Below are positions 37,125-47,235 of a stretch of DNA of 64,000 nt, in pieces. The notes under the pieces were generated by a model. It was given only the letters and a program-made list of their open reading frames with translations, was not told the DNA's origin and made no database searches. This DNA is from Siphonodentalium dalli (taxonomy: Eukaryota > Mollusca > Scaphopoda > Gadilida > Siphonodentaliidae): NCBI GenBank assembly GCA_032622095.1, contig CP136061.1:254213582-254277581 (forward strand), given 5' to 3'. The position numbers were made by a program, and so were the translations under genes. Numbering within the stretch: position 1 is the stretch's first letter; the number at the start of each line of letters is the position of its first letter.

Positions 37125-38396
37125 ATACCGAGACAGCTGTGGCCTGTAAGAACAAGGGCGGAGCGCAGAAGGGCGGAGGAAGACCCTGATAGTGTAAGTA
37201 TAATTGTAAATATGGGAAATTTATCCCCCTTTTTAATGAATGGTTTAATAATGTGATGAGTGCATTTTGAGGGTAACCAGTGATGGAATTTAACTGTTTT
37301 GTTAGCCAATAAGTTTTAATGATTTAGGCGGAAAAATTTGGCTTGTAACTATTGGTGGGAAATATGTTAATAATTGAAAATGGGTTATGACTTGTTTATG
37401 GGGTGCCTCGCATATATAAGAGAATGCACTGCCACTGGATGTTTAATTCCGTATTAGCTACCATCGCGAGAGGGTTAATTATGGATGAGAAGAGAAAGTG
37501 TGTTTAAAAACTCATATAAACATCGCATATATATAAGAGATTGCACTGACACGGGATGTTTAATTACGTATTAGCTACCATCGCGAGAGGGTTAATTATG
37601 GATGAGAAGAGAAAGTGTGTTTAAAAACTCATATAAACATCGCATATATAAGAGATTGCACTGACACGGGATGTTTAATTACGTATTAGCTATATACCAT
37701 CGCGAGAGGGTTAATTGTGGATGAGAAGAGAAAGTGTGTTTAAAAACTCATATAAACATCGCATATATAAGAGATTGCACTGACACGGGATGTTTAATTA
37801 CGTATTAGCTACCATCGCGAGAGGGTTAATTATGGATGAGAAGAGAAAGTGTGTTTAAAAACTCATATAAACATCGCATATATAAGAGATTGCACTGACA
37901 CGGGATGTTTAATTACGTATTAGCTACCATCGCGAGAGGGTTAATTATGGATGAGAAGAGAAAGTGTGTTTAAAAACTCATATAAACATCGCATATATAA
38001 GAGATTGCACTGACACGGGATGTTTAATTACGTATTAGCTACCATCGCGAGAGGGTTAATTATGGATGAGAAGAGAAAGTGTGTTTAAAAACTCATATAA
38101 ACATCGCATATATAAGAGAATGCACTGACACAGAAGAGTTATAGGTAATGTGTAATTATTTAGTGAAGGTTTGTTGCCATTCTACGGAAAGTTGGATTGA
38201 AAAGGGGTTATGACTTCTTATAACCTATGTATTTTAACACGTTTTAATGTTTGCTACCTCTTCATTTCAGTCATTATCTGATGAAACGATCGAATGGCTT
38301 TTGGAGCCCTGGAGCCCGCGGGAGGGAGAGAGGCGCGGGCTCACTAGGAGCCCAGAAAGATGCTCCCCTCCTCCGAAGAAACAGAGGAAAGAATAA
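37125..38396 (+). CDS. Small nuclear-type gene, copy 1 (3' two exons), unrecognised family
   Basis: Exon 37125-37193 (acceptor 'attcaacag', donor AGT|gtaagt, 23 codons, IPRQLWPVRTRAERRRAEE) splices in phase 0 to terminal exon 38271-38396 (acceptor 'ttcatttcag', 41 codons, SLSDETIEWLLEPWSPREGE then a tail ending PKKQRKE). The tail looks like a nuclear localisation signal. The TAA stop is embedded in AATAAA. The intron holds the 115-bp array at 37406-38125. Earlier exons were not found. The same exon pair at 42073-42872 with conserved phase and changed bases argues for a real coding history. Function is unknown. The R-x-L-W-P stretch faintly recalls the L-F-G-P motif of CIP/KIP inhibitors, but that is not enough to assign. 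Confidence 0.6.
37406..38125 (+). repeat. Seven-unit, about 115-bp intronic tandem array with TATA-like core
   Basis: 'tcgcatatataagaga' recurs near 37408, 37521, 37638, 37757, 37872, 37987 and 38102. The later periods are exactly 115 bases. Each unit also has 'ggatgtttaattacgtatta', 'ccatcgcgagagggttaatt' and 'gaagagaaagtgtgttt'. The core is half of the hairpin cassette found in the MITEs. Confidence 0.93.
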
Positions 38397-38569
38397 ACAT
38401 TGAAATACAGTTACACCATTAAATGATATGGATTTATGCAGTTTTACTGGATTGTGAAATTCCCCTATGGGTAATGTATTTAAAAGTGAGTAAATGTGAC
38501 GTATAACATTGTGCTGTTCATTATTAGTTCTATACACGTTATATAGAAATAATGAGCTTTGGTTGTTCA

Positions 38570-39005
38570 CGAATTTAGAAAGAGCCTATATATTTAAAGT
38601 TTCCAGAATCGAGATGCGTTAATTATATGATTTCGGCATATGCTTTATATGGCTTTAAAGAGCGTTATTGAATGTTTTAAAGAGCCTATATTTAAAGTTT
38701 CCAGGCTCGTGATGCATTAATTATGGTTTCGGCATATGCTTTATATGGATTAAAGAACGTTATTAAATGTTTACAGGCTCGTGATGCATTAATTATGGTT
38801 TCGGCATATGCTTTAAATGTTTTAAAGAGCCTATATTTAAAGTTTCCAGGCTCGTGATGCATTAATTATGGTTTCGGCATATGCTTTGTATGGATTTAAA
38901 ATGCTTTATTAAATGATTTAAAGAGCTTTATTAAATATTTCCAGGCTCGGGATGTATTAATTATGATTTAAATGGATTTAAAGAGCGTTATTAAATGTTG
39001 TATGC
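38570..39005. repeat. Degenerate tandem repeat downstream of copy 1
   Basis: Repeats of 'ccaggctcgtgatgcattaa', 'tcggcatatgctttatatgg' and 'aaagagcgttattaaatg'. It is the counterpart of the array at 5405-5795 and 23940-24330. Confidence 0.8.
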
Positions 39006-39054
39006 AATAATGAATTACACAATGCTATACGTTACATTTATTCAATTTGTATAA

Positions 39055-39835
39055 GTGTGGTGGCAGTCGGCGACTAAACCAATTATTATTAAATTTAGTG
39101 CCCACCCCTCCCAATCTCTCAATCAAAAGACAACAATTTGGCGTTGTTAAAGCGCACAATTTGATTCCTTGTATAATGAAGAAGAATATATATCAATTTG
39201 GTGGAGATCGGCGCTAAAATTAGTTTTTCAATTTTGGTGCCCCTCTCCCCTTCCGTGCATCCCTGACTCGAACGACGCCACTTTTAAACCACACCATTGG
39301 TTTTTTCATATCATGGGTTTGGCGTTGTTAAATCGCACAATTAGATTCCTTATATCATGAAGAAGAATATATATCAATTTGGTGGAGATCGGCGCTACAA
39401 TTAGTTTTTAAATTTGGTGCCCCTCTCCCCTTCCGTGCATCCCTGACTCGAACGACGCCACTTTTAAACCACACCGTTGGTTTTTTCATATTATGGGGAT
39501 GATTTATATATGAGTTTGGTGGAAAAATCGGCGACAGAAAAAAAATCTGCCCTCCCCCTTCCGGGCACCCCTGACGCGAACGGCGCGACTTTTGCCATAT
39601 TTAAACCACACCATTAGATTTCTCATATCATGGGGATTATTATATATAAGTTTGGTGGCCATCGGCGACAATTTTTTTCTGCCCCTCCCCCTTTTCTGCC
39701 CCTGACAACAATGGCGTCACTTTAGAAAATTCTAACCCTGACCATTATCTTTCTCGTAAAAAGCTACTCCTAGTAGACCCCTTTGGCATCATCTAGATGG
39801 TCCCCTGTGAATTTCTATAGAACACAGACAGACAG
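39055..39835. repeat. About 180-bp tandem repeat inserted in the paralogous block
   Basis: Four to five units contain 'aatttggtggagatcggcgc', 'gcccctctccccttccgtgc' and 'aaccacaccattggtttttt'. The block interrupts similarity between 38095-40375 and 23480-24650, so it was added to this copy only. Confidence 0.75.
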
Positions 39836-40107
39836 ACATTCGCAAATATAGATATAGATTAAAGAGCGTTCAGCGTAATAATTCTTTGTTCACAAATTTA
39901 TATCTTAGAAAGAGCTTCCAGGTTCAAGATACAGTAATGAACATTTTCGCATATGATTTTTATATAGTTTACGACTGTATATAGAATTAAAGAGCGTTCA
40001 GCGTAAAAGAAGTCATAATCACAAATTTATAACATATAGAGCTAATAATGAATGCCACAATGTTATATGTCACATTCACTCAATTTTAAATGTAAAGTTA
40101 TAATCTT

Positions 40108-40345
40108 ACCTGACAAGAGATCCAAAGAGTCCTTTACTGAATTGAAATTATTTTCAAACATTCAACTCGTAAAAATAAGTGAAACTGCAGTGTTATGACG
40201 ATTGCCATGGTTTTATATGATATAGCATTATTCTAGAACAAACAAGTGAACATTCTAGGCCCACACTTATTACTTCATGTTAAGATATTTGATGTTATTC
40301 TGGAACTTTCTACATCTGGAATTTTCTAGATTGTATTTTAATTTG
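40108..40345 (-). promoter_or_regulatory. Candidate stress-type promoter, paralogous copy
   Basis: Diverged counterpart of 5115-5347. The donor 'cttac|ctgacaagag' (exon end 40110, minus strand) and HSE-like TTCTAGAA (40231-40238), TTCTGGAA (40298-40305) and a GAAttTTCtaGA-type site near 40319 are kept. Confidence 0.4.
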
Positions 40346-40439
40346 TAATTTTGAGCTATTTCATAGGCAGCTAGAAAGGCATTTTATTTTCTTAGCCAAT
40401 ATGTGCAAATGATATGGACCCCTGAATGGTTTTTATTCA

Positions 40440-41600
40440 AATTAGTTCTGGCGGAGGGTCAACTGGTCTGAGTTTTCGGTAAGGCGGGTAGGAATGGTGA
40501 TTATGTGGGCATATAGCGACAGCTTATGCCACTAAATACTCAAACTATACGAAATTTCCTTCAAGTTCAAAATTGGTTGATTTCTTATTTGCCATCCCCC
40601 CAGGATATCTGTAGATGGTCAACTGGTTCGGGTATTCGGTAAAGCGGGTAGGAGTGGTGATTATGTGGGCATATAGCGACAGCTTGTGCCACTCAAACTA
40701 TACAAAATTTCCTTCAAAATTGGTCGATTTCTTATTTGCCATCCCCCCAGGATATCTGTAGGTGGTCAACCGAGGGTCAACTGGTCCGTGTTTTCGGTAA
40801 AGCGGGTAGGAGTGGTGATTATGTGGGCATATAGCGACAGCTTGTGCCACTCAAACTATACAAAAGTTCCTTCAAAAATGGTCGATTTCTTATTTGCCAT
40901 CCCCCCAGGATAGCTGTAGGTGGTCAACCGATGGTCAACTGGTCTGGGTTTTCGGTAAGGCAGGTATAATTGGTGATTATGTGGCCATATAGTGACAGCT
41001 TGTGCCACTAAATACTCAAACTATACGAAATTTCCTTCAAAATTGGTCGATTTCTTATTTGCCATCCCCCCAGGATATCTGTAGGTGGTCAACCGAGGGT
41101 ACACTGGTCTGGGTTTTCGATAAAGCGGGTAGGAATGGTGATTATGTGGGCATATAGCGACAGCTTGTACGTGCCATTCAAACTATACGAAATTTCCTTC
41201 AAAATTGGTCGATTTCTTATTTGTCATCCCCCCAGGATATATGTAGGTGGTCAACCGGTCTTGGTTTTCGGTAAGGCGGGTAGAAATGGTGATTATGTGG
41301 CCATATAGTGACAGCTTGTGCCACTAAATACTCAAACTATACAAAATTTCCTTCAAAACTGGTCGATTTCTCATTTGCCACCCCCCCAGGATATATGTAG
41401 GTGGTCAACCAAGGCTCAACTGGTCTGGGTTTTCGGTAAGGCGGGTAGGAATGGTGATTATGTGGACATATAGCGACAGCTTGTGCCACTAAATACTCAA
41501 ACTATACAAAATTTCCTTCAAAATTGTTCGATTTATTATTTGCCATCCCCCCAGGATATCTGTAGGTGGTCAACTGGGCCTAAATACCAGGAAGCCGGTA
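40440..41600. repeat. Seven-unit, about 160-bp tandem array
   Basis: 'gattatgtggg' recurs at 40499, 40659, 40817, 40975, 41140, 41291 and 41456 (spacing 151-165). Units carry 'atttgccatccccccaggat' and 'caactggtctgggttttcgg'. The array ends just before an inverted repeat, 'atcggatggcaaatagcg' / 'cgctatttgccatccgat', at about 41658-41712. Confidence 0.92.
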
Positions 41601-42072
41601 GAAGTCATCATTATAAGGTATTGTGATGCTATGATATGTTTTCTTTTCTTTAAAATACCATCGGATGGCAAATAGCGCATATTGATAGAATCGCTATTTG
41701 CCATCCGATGGCGAATAGCCACTGCCCAGTTTATCACCTAAAATTGCGTTTTAAATATTTACAATTAAACTTATTTAGGACAATGGTTTCTATGAGGTGT
41801 TAGGGTTGATTTTTCTTTACAGCGATTTTACTAGAATGCGAGAATGCCTAGGATGTCTGAGTGACTTATCAATTTCACGAATCCGAATGAGTCATAAAAT
41901 TACATGATTATTGAAAATTTACACACTTTATAGAAATTGTAAACATGAGACATTAAATTAGTAAAATGGTGGGTAAATAAATTACTCTGCCAGCAGAGAA
42001 AAATTACTCGAAATAAGCAATGAATATTTTGTTATTGCCTCTGTGTTTATATATCATAGTTTTATTCAACAG

Positions 42073-42872
42073 ATCCAGAGACAGCTATGGCCGGCGAGGA
42101 CCAGAGCGCAGAAAAGGCAGGCCGAGGAAGGCCCAGATAGTGTAAGTATTATTGGACTACTTAAAATTATTGAATTTGCCTTTTCTGGTTAACCCTTTAC
42201 CCAACAAACCGGCCAAAACCGGCCAAATAAAGCTTCAACAGCCTAAAATATCTTCGGTCTGTCTCAATAGAACCATACAAATATGGATATCATTGGAACC
42301 GGCTCCTTGACCACATTGTGATAGTTACAGTTATGCCCTGTGCCAATGCATTCTCTTATATATGCGAGTCGACCATAGGTCGCCTCGCATATATAAGAGA
42401 ATGCATTGGCCTAAAAAAAATCTTTTTTTAACACTTTTTACCATTTTTTCTTACATTCTTTAACAATTTTATAATTTTTAATGTGTTAAGCCAATGCATT
42501 CTCTTATATATGCGAGGCGACCTATGGTCGACTCGCATATATAAGAGAATGCATTGGCACAGGGCCGTTCTGTTGGGTAAAGGGTTAAGAATGTGATGAG
42601 TGCTTTTTTGGGATAAACTGTGATGATTTGGAATGATTTAAGTGTTAAACTTTTTGTTACAAAATTTATTAATGATTCAAAATGGGGGAAATACAGAGGA
42701 CTTCTTTTATTTTTAAAAGACTATGTAGTTTAGCAAGTTTTTAATGTTTCGCACGTCTTCATTTCAGTCCTTATCAGATAGAACTACAGAATGGTTTTTG
42801 GAACCATGGAGTCCTGAGGAGAGGAGTGGACTCGAATGCAGTTGTAAAACGAAGAAAAGAAGGGAACAATAA
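42073..42872 (+). CDS. Small nuclear-type gene, copy 2 (3' two exons), unrecognised family
   Basis: Exon 42073-42141 (23 codons, IQRQLWPARTRAQKRQAEEG, donor AGT|gtaagt) joins in phase 0 to 42768-42872 (34 codons, SLSDRTTEWFLEPWSPEERS, basic end KTKKRREQ). The stop TAA lies within AATAAA. Compared with copy 1, the reading frames, splice phases and W-S-P core are kept, while the tail is shorter and more diverged. The intron contains a TTAA-flanked MITE (42193-42584) where copy 1 has an empty TTAA site. No upstream exon was identified between 38400 and 42073. Confidence 0.6.
42193..42584. mobile_element. piggyBac-like MITE carrying two hairpin cassettes
   Basis: Starts CCCTTTACCCAACA and ends TGTTGGGTAAAGGG, with TTAA at 42189-42192 and 42585-42588. 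Inside are two copies of a hairpin, 'aatgcattctcttatatatg' to 'catatataagagaatgcatt', separated by an AT-rich loop. TTAA duplication with CCC ends is the piggyBac signature. The paralogous intron has an unoccupied TTAA at 37245-37248. Confidence 0.88.
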
Positions 42873-43659
42873 ACACTATGAGAATAAAGGATTTAAATGT
42901 GGATTTCTCTCATTTTACTGGATTATAAAATTCCCCTATGGGTAATGTATTTAAGATTTAATTCGTGAATGTAACCTATTACGATGCTTTGAAATTACAA
43001 CGCTACATACACGTTATATATAATTAAAGAGCGTTCAGCATAAAAGACCATAAAGAGCGTTGATTTAAAACACCACTTTAGACCTTAAGAAAGAGCCTCC
43101 AGACTTGAAAGCTAGTAAATAACTCAGGCTTTTCACAGATGTAATATAATTATAATGATGCTTTTCTCATGTATTTACCGCGAGTTTAAATTAAACAAAA
43201 AATCAGATATAGTCTATATACGACCCAAAGCATCTGACTTTGGTTCGTTACTATGGTTGATGTGATGTATCATTACACAAAAACCCATACATTTATTTTT
43301 GTATCGTATGAGCGACTAAACGGACCCCAATAATCGACTGTGTCAGAGATGGAACAAATGATTATGTATCACAATTTAAACTGCAAAGATTTGTTGAAAG
43401 GGTTTTTTTTCACAATGCGAGGAACTGCCCAACATTGTTGCGCGATTTGCTCCAAATATATACTTTTGTTAAATTCTCCACCATGTGGTTATTTTTCCTA
43501 ATCCCTCCAAAATGTCTAGGACCCTTACAGCATGTTAAATGTTGTAATTATTATGATTTGAATACATGTTTTCTGTACCATATAATTTTCACCTGTATTT
43601 TGGAGTACAAATATAGATGTAATTTTAACTAACATATTTTATTTTTAATTTTTTTTCAG
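42873..43659. other. 3' flank of copy 2, no further gene seen
   Basis: The first 120 bases resemble the 3' flank of copy 1 ('ttcccctatgggtaatgtat'). After degenerate 'aaagagcgtt' repeats, no recognisable feature is seen until the exon at 43660. Confidence 0.4.
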
Positions 43660-43692
43660 GAGTTGAACAAAAACAGGACAGAGGGAGTATAG
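43660..43692 (+). CDS. Possible relic terminal exon
   Basis: A strong pyrimidine tract and cag are followed by 10 codons (ELNKNRTEGV) and TAG. AATAAA occurs at 43759-43764. The bases resemble the start of exon 10657-10770 (GLNERTVE) with small changes, so it could be a truncated family member. Very short, so low confidence. Confidence 0.3.
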   Translation, partial: ELNKNRTEGV

Positions 43693-43867
43693 ATTGCCCT
43701 GACAATTAAAGGTCGCAGAACATATTAAATAATTAATATTTCACCAATGTTTGTTATAAATAAAACCTTCGGGGAAAGATATTTCTAATACCTTGTATGT
43801 ATTTATATTCTGTATAATAAATTTAATCTTATGATATATATTTTTTTTCTGAATAACATACAATTTT

Positions 43868-44345
43868 TAGCTCACCTGAGACGAAGTCTCCGGTGGAGCT
43901 ATAATCATCACTCCTCGTCCGTCCATCCATCTGTCTGTCCATCCATCAACAATTCTTTGAACATCTTCTCTAGATCCATAGGACCGAATGGGTTCATATA
44001 TGCCCTATCACTAACTCGCTGCCATTTTGGATCCACCAGGTCTGTTTCCGTGGTTTTACTTAAATTTCCATATATGGAAGTCATGAATAATTCAAAAGCT
44101 CCATATATGGAAATGCTACTCCAAAGCTTTGACCTGTAGCACTGAAACCACGGAACCAGTGATGGATGAATTTATGAAACCACGGAACCTGACCTGGTGG
44201 ATCCAAAATGGCCACGAGTTAGTGATAGGGCATATTTGGTGTGGATGTTCCCTAGGTGACTCACATTCAGATTTGTTCAAATGAGGTCACTGAGTCAAAT
44301 AGTTGCGAAGCCAGGGCCATAACTCTTTCCCTTCATAAAGTTTTT
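43868..44345 (+). repeat. Dispersed repeat with 'gctcacctgagacgaag' end, containing a MITE
   Basis: Same family as 928-1300, interrupted at 'gggttcata|tttgg' by the element 44001-44232. Confidence 0.8.
44001..44232. mobile_element. TA-flanked MITE nested in a dispersed repeat
   Basis: Ends TGCCCTATCACTAACTCG and CGAGTTAGTGATAGGGCA, with TA on both sides. The terminal repeats extend through 'ggatccaccaggt'. Intact copies of the host repeat show the uninterrupted 'gttcatatttgg'. Confidence 0.85.
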
Positions 44346-44569
44346 TCCTGCCCCCACCCACACTGGAATAACAACTACAAATGAGATTTGATATATTTTA
44401 TTAAAGGAAAATGACTCAGGTCGGCCTGTGCGGCCCTAGATCATAGTACACATGAATTTATATGGAAAATTCACAATGCAATGAACAAATGGCAAATAGA
44501 ACAATGTCAACGTTCAATCAGATAGAAATAAAAAAAATTTCATTGCATATTTTAGTATTTTGGTGGACA

Positions 44570-44951
44570 TCCTTTACCCAACAAAAGGGCCCTGTGCCAA
44601 TGCATTCTCTTATATATGCGAGTCGACCATAGGTCGCCTCGCATATATAAGAGAATGCATTGGCTTAACACATTAAAAATTATAAACTTGTTAAAGAATG
44701 TAAGAAAAAATGTTAAAAAAAGATTTTTTTTAGGCCAATGCATTCTCTTATATATGCGAGGCGACCTATGGTCGCCTCGCATATATAAGAGAATGCATTG
44801 GCACAGGGCATAACTGTAACTATCACAATGTGGTCAATGAGCCGGTTCCAATGATATCCATATTTGTATGGTTTTATTGAGACAGACCCAAGATAATTTA
44901 GGCTGTTGCAGCTTTATTTGGCCGGTTTTGGCCGGTTTGTTGGGTAAAGGG
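44570..44951. mobile_element. piggyBac-like MITE with two hairpin cassettes, second copy
   Basis: Inverse orientation of 42193-42584. The right end GTTGGGTAAAGGG meets TTAA at 44952-44955. The left end has decayed (ATCCTTTACCCAACA, no TTAA). It contains the same pair of cassettes and the 'ggccggttttggccggttt' end region. Confidence 0.85.
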
Positions 44952-44955
44952 TTAA

Positions 44956-46156
44956 AGTGATGTGAAACACTCCGGTAGAGTGATCAAATATATAAATTGA
45001 AAATAATCTTGTTCAAAGTAGTTATTTTTACAATAGTATATCTAAATCGACAACACACACCGTCATTCTAATTATTAATTAAATGCAGTGACTCTCGATG
45101 GTGAAATCGGTTTCATTAGTTTATTGCCGATAGATGCGTCCGATTACATTTGAGCATAGTTCAGACGATGTTTTCTATGGAGTGGTACGGTCGATGTTGC
45201 ATTCCTCCAATTGACATAGTGCCTGATTACTAACTTATCAGTTTCATGCACCTGAACAAGTACATAATATGTATTTAAGGACAAAAACAACCTAAAACAA
45301 CATAAATATTGTTTAACATCATTTGCAATAATCTGACTGACATAAACACTCAATACTGATTCATCTTTTTAGACATTATGTTGTTTTATGGTGACTTTTC
45401 CTCTAAAAAATATAGTTCTGCAAATGGCTACCAAAAAACTACCAAAAAAATGAAGAATTTCTGAGTTATTTATTTGCAGACAGTCATGATTTCAGATAGT
45501 AGACCGAGTGTAGACCCTAGTTGGTATAATAAGATAGATAATGCAATGGTTTTTTTTTGTTGCAAATACATGTACTTCCTGTCAAACTCTCAAGTGACAT
45601 GACAAATTGGTTGTTTTTTTAATTTTTTTTTTTTAAACCACTTTTTTTTTTACATAATTCAAACATATCTCTCATATTGTGAGCTAGGATATTAAAACAT
45701 GTGTTGGTTATGAAGAATAATGATTTTTTTCCCTTCAAATTGACAGTCAGAAATTGAGACTTTTTGAAAACTCACGAATGGGGCGCCTCCTTAAAAACAT
45801 ATTATGTACTTGTTCAGGTGCATGAAACTGATAAGTTAGTATTCAGGTGCTATGCCTGCTGGAGGAATGTAGCATTCTATTAACATCACCGAAAATCTCA
45901 AGCAAATCGACCATACCACTCCATAGAAAACATTGTCTGAACTACGCTAAATTGTAAATATTTACTACTTGAATCGGGACGCTTCTATCGGCGATAAACT
46001 AACGAAAATGAGTTCGCCATCGGCAGTCACTGCATTTAATTGATATATAAGAATGTGTGTTGTCAATTTAGATATAATATTTGTAAAAATAACTACTTTG
46101 AACAAGATTATTCTCCATTTCTATTTGATCACCCAAGCGGAGTGTTTCACATCACT
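44956..46156. mobile_element. TTAA-flanked element with long terminal inverted repeats
   Basis: Left AGTGATGTGAAACACTCCG and right CGGAGTGTTTCACATCACT are inverted. The inverted similarity extends about 330-370 bp per side (44956-45281 and 45790-46156), ending near 'gtacataatatgt'. TTAA lies at both outer edges. The interior is T-rich with no coding capacity. Its left TTAA is the same one that borders the preceding MITE. Confidence 0.85.
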
Positions 46157-46292
46157 TTAACCACTATATAAATCTATCCATTATTATTAATATATCCTAT
46201 CAATGACAAAGGCAATAGCATTTGTTTTGGGAAATATATATTCTGTTTATATAACACTACAAACACATCATTCATAAAATCTATAAAACAAT

Positions 46293-46841
46293 CAAGTCTG
46301 GAAATAGTGTGTCTGATATTTGCAGAATGAGGTCCCCAGAGGGTGAATTTAGTGATGCTACCTCACACAGCAGGCTAGCATAACCAAATTCACCATCTCA
46401 AGACCTCATTCTGCTTAGGCCTCAACTGTTATGGGAGACCTAGGATCAGACTGAAGTTCCCCAATTTAAGTTGGTGATGTTCACTCATTAGTCAACTTGA
46501 TTATGAATTTTATCTGATGCAAATTAGGGTATATAGAAACTGTATAGAAGGGGAAAAACTAAAAACAATGTTAATTTGAGACTATCACTACAGTACTTCC
46601 CAGAAGATGAGGCCTTAGCTGAATGAGGTCCCCAGAGGGTGAAATTTCATGAGAATGGGATCGGGGATAGGGTGCCAGAAAAATATTTTTGCTGCAAAAT
46701 TCCACCAACCTTTTATATAAGTAGACCCCGTCTTATATGTAGGCATTTCCGTGGTTCTTCGGAGTCATGGATTGGGTGAAATTTGTGATGCTAGCCCACT
46801 GGTGACCTCAGAAAATGTCAGACACACTATTTCCAGACTTG
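46293..46841. mobile_element. Foldback element, 'gaggtccccagagggtgaat' family
   Basis: Outer ends CAAGTCTGGAAATAGTGTG and CACACTATTTCCAGACTTG are inverted. Inside are inverted copies of 'tgaggtccccagagggtgaa' around 'tttagtgatgct'. Relatives are at 48294-48460, 50232-50676 and 53044-53430. Confidence 0.75.
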
Positions 46842-46860
46842 TACTGTATACATGTATATA

Positions 46861-47055
46861 CAGTAGTAATGCCCTAAATAATCGACTCCTTAACCACAGA
46901 AGAATTATGGGTAATTTTTCAGGATTTAGTCGGAAATATGGCTTGTTGCCAGAGCTTTCCGATGAAATGGCAACAAGCAATATTTCCGACTAAATCCTGA
47001 AAAGTTACCCATAATTCCCCTGTGGTTAAGGAGTCGACTACTTAGGGCATTACTG
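46861..47055. mobile_element. Palindromic TA-flanked MITE, third copy
   Basis: CAGTAGTAATGCCC to GGGCATTACTG with TA flanks and shared arms 'ggatttagtcggaaatatgg'. It lies just past the stop codon of the carrier gene, probably in or beyond its 3' UTR. Confidence 0.85.
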
Positions 47056-47111
47056 TAGTGATAGGAGAATCTATTTAATGCAATGAAAGGTTAATCCTAT
47101 ATACATAGCTG

Positions 47112-47235
47112 TCAACTCTCCCTGCTGCGTTCATTTTTTTGTTGTAGAAATGTCTTTGTTTTGTCATATACACCTAGAAATATAGCTCCACCAATAGAAA
47201 TCCACAGAACACGCGGAAGAATTCCTGAGAACAAC
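47112..47235 (-). CDS. SLC25A26: SLC25A26 last exon
   Basis: Completes the split Gly, then [20 protein letters not shown] and [20 protein letters not shown], then TGA. Acceptor 'tttaattacag'. It corresponds to the final transmembrane helix and short C-terminal tail of the carrier. Confidence 0.93.

Noticed and set aside
37125-37193. Assignment of the LWP exon to CIP/KIP cyclin-dependent kinase inhibitors
   Set aside because: The resemblance is limited to a four-residue pattern; the rest of the conserved domain is absent.
36601-38125. CRISPR-like spaced repeats
   Set aside because: The units are contiguous tandem repeats without unique spacers, in eukaryotic sequence.
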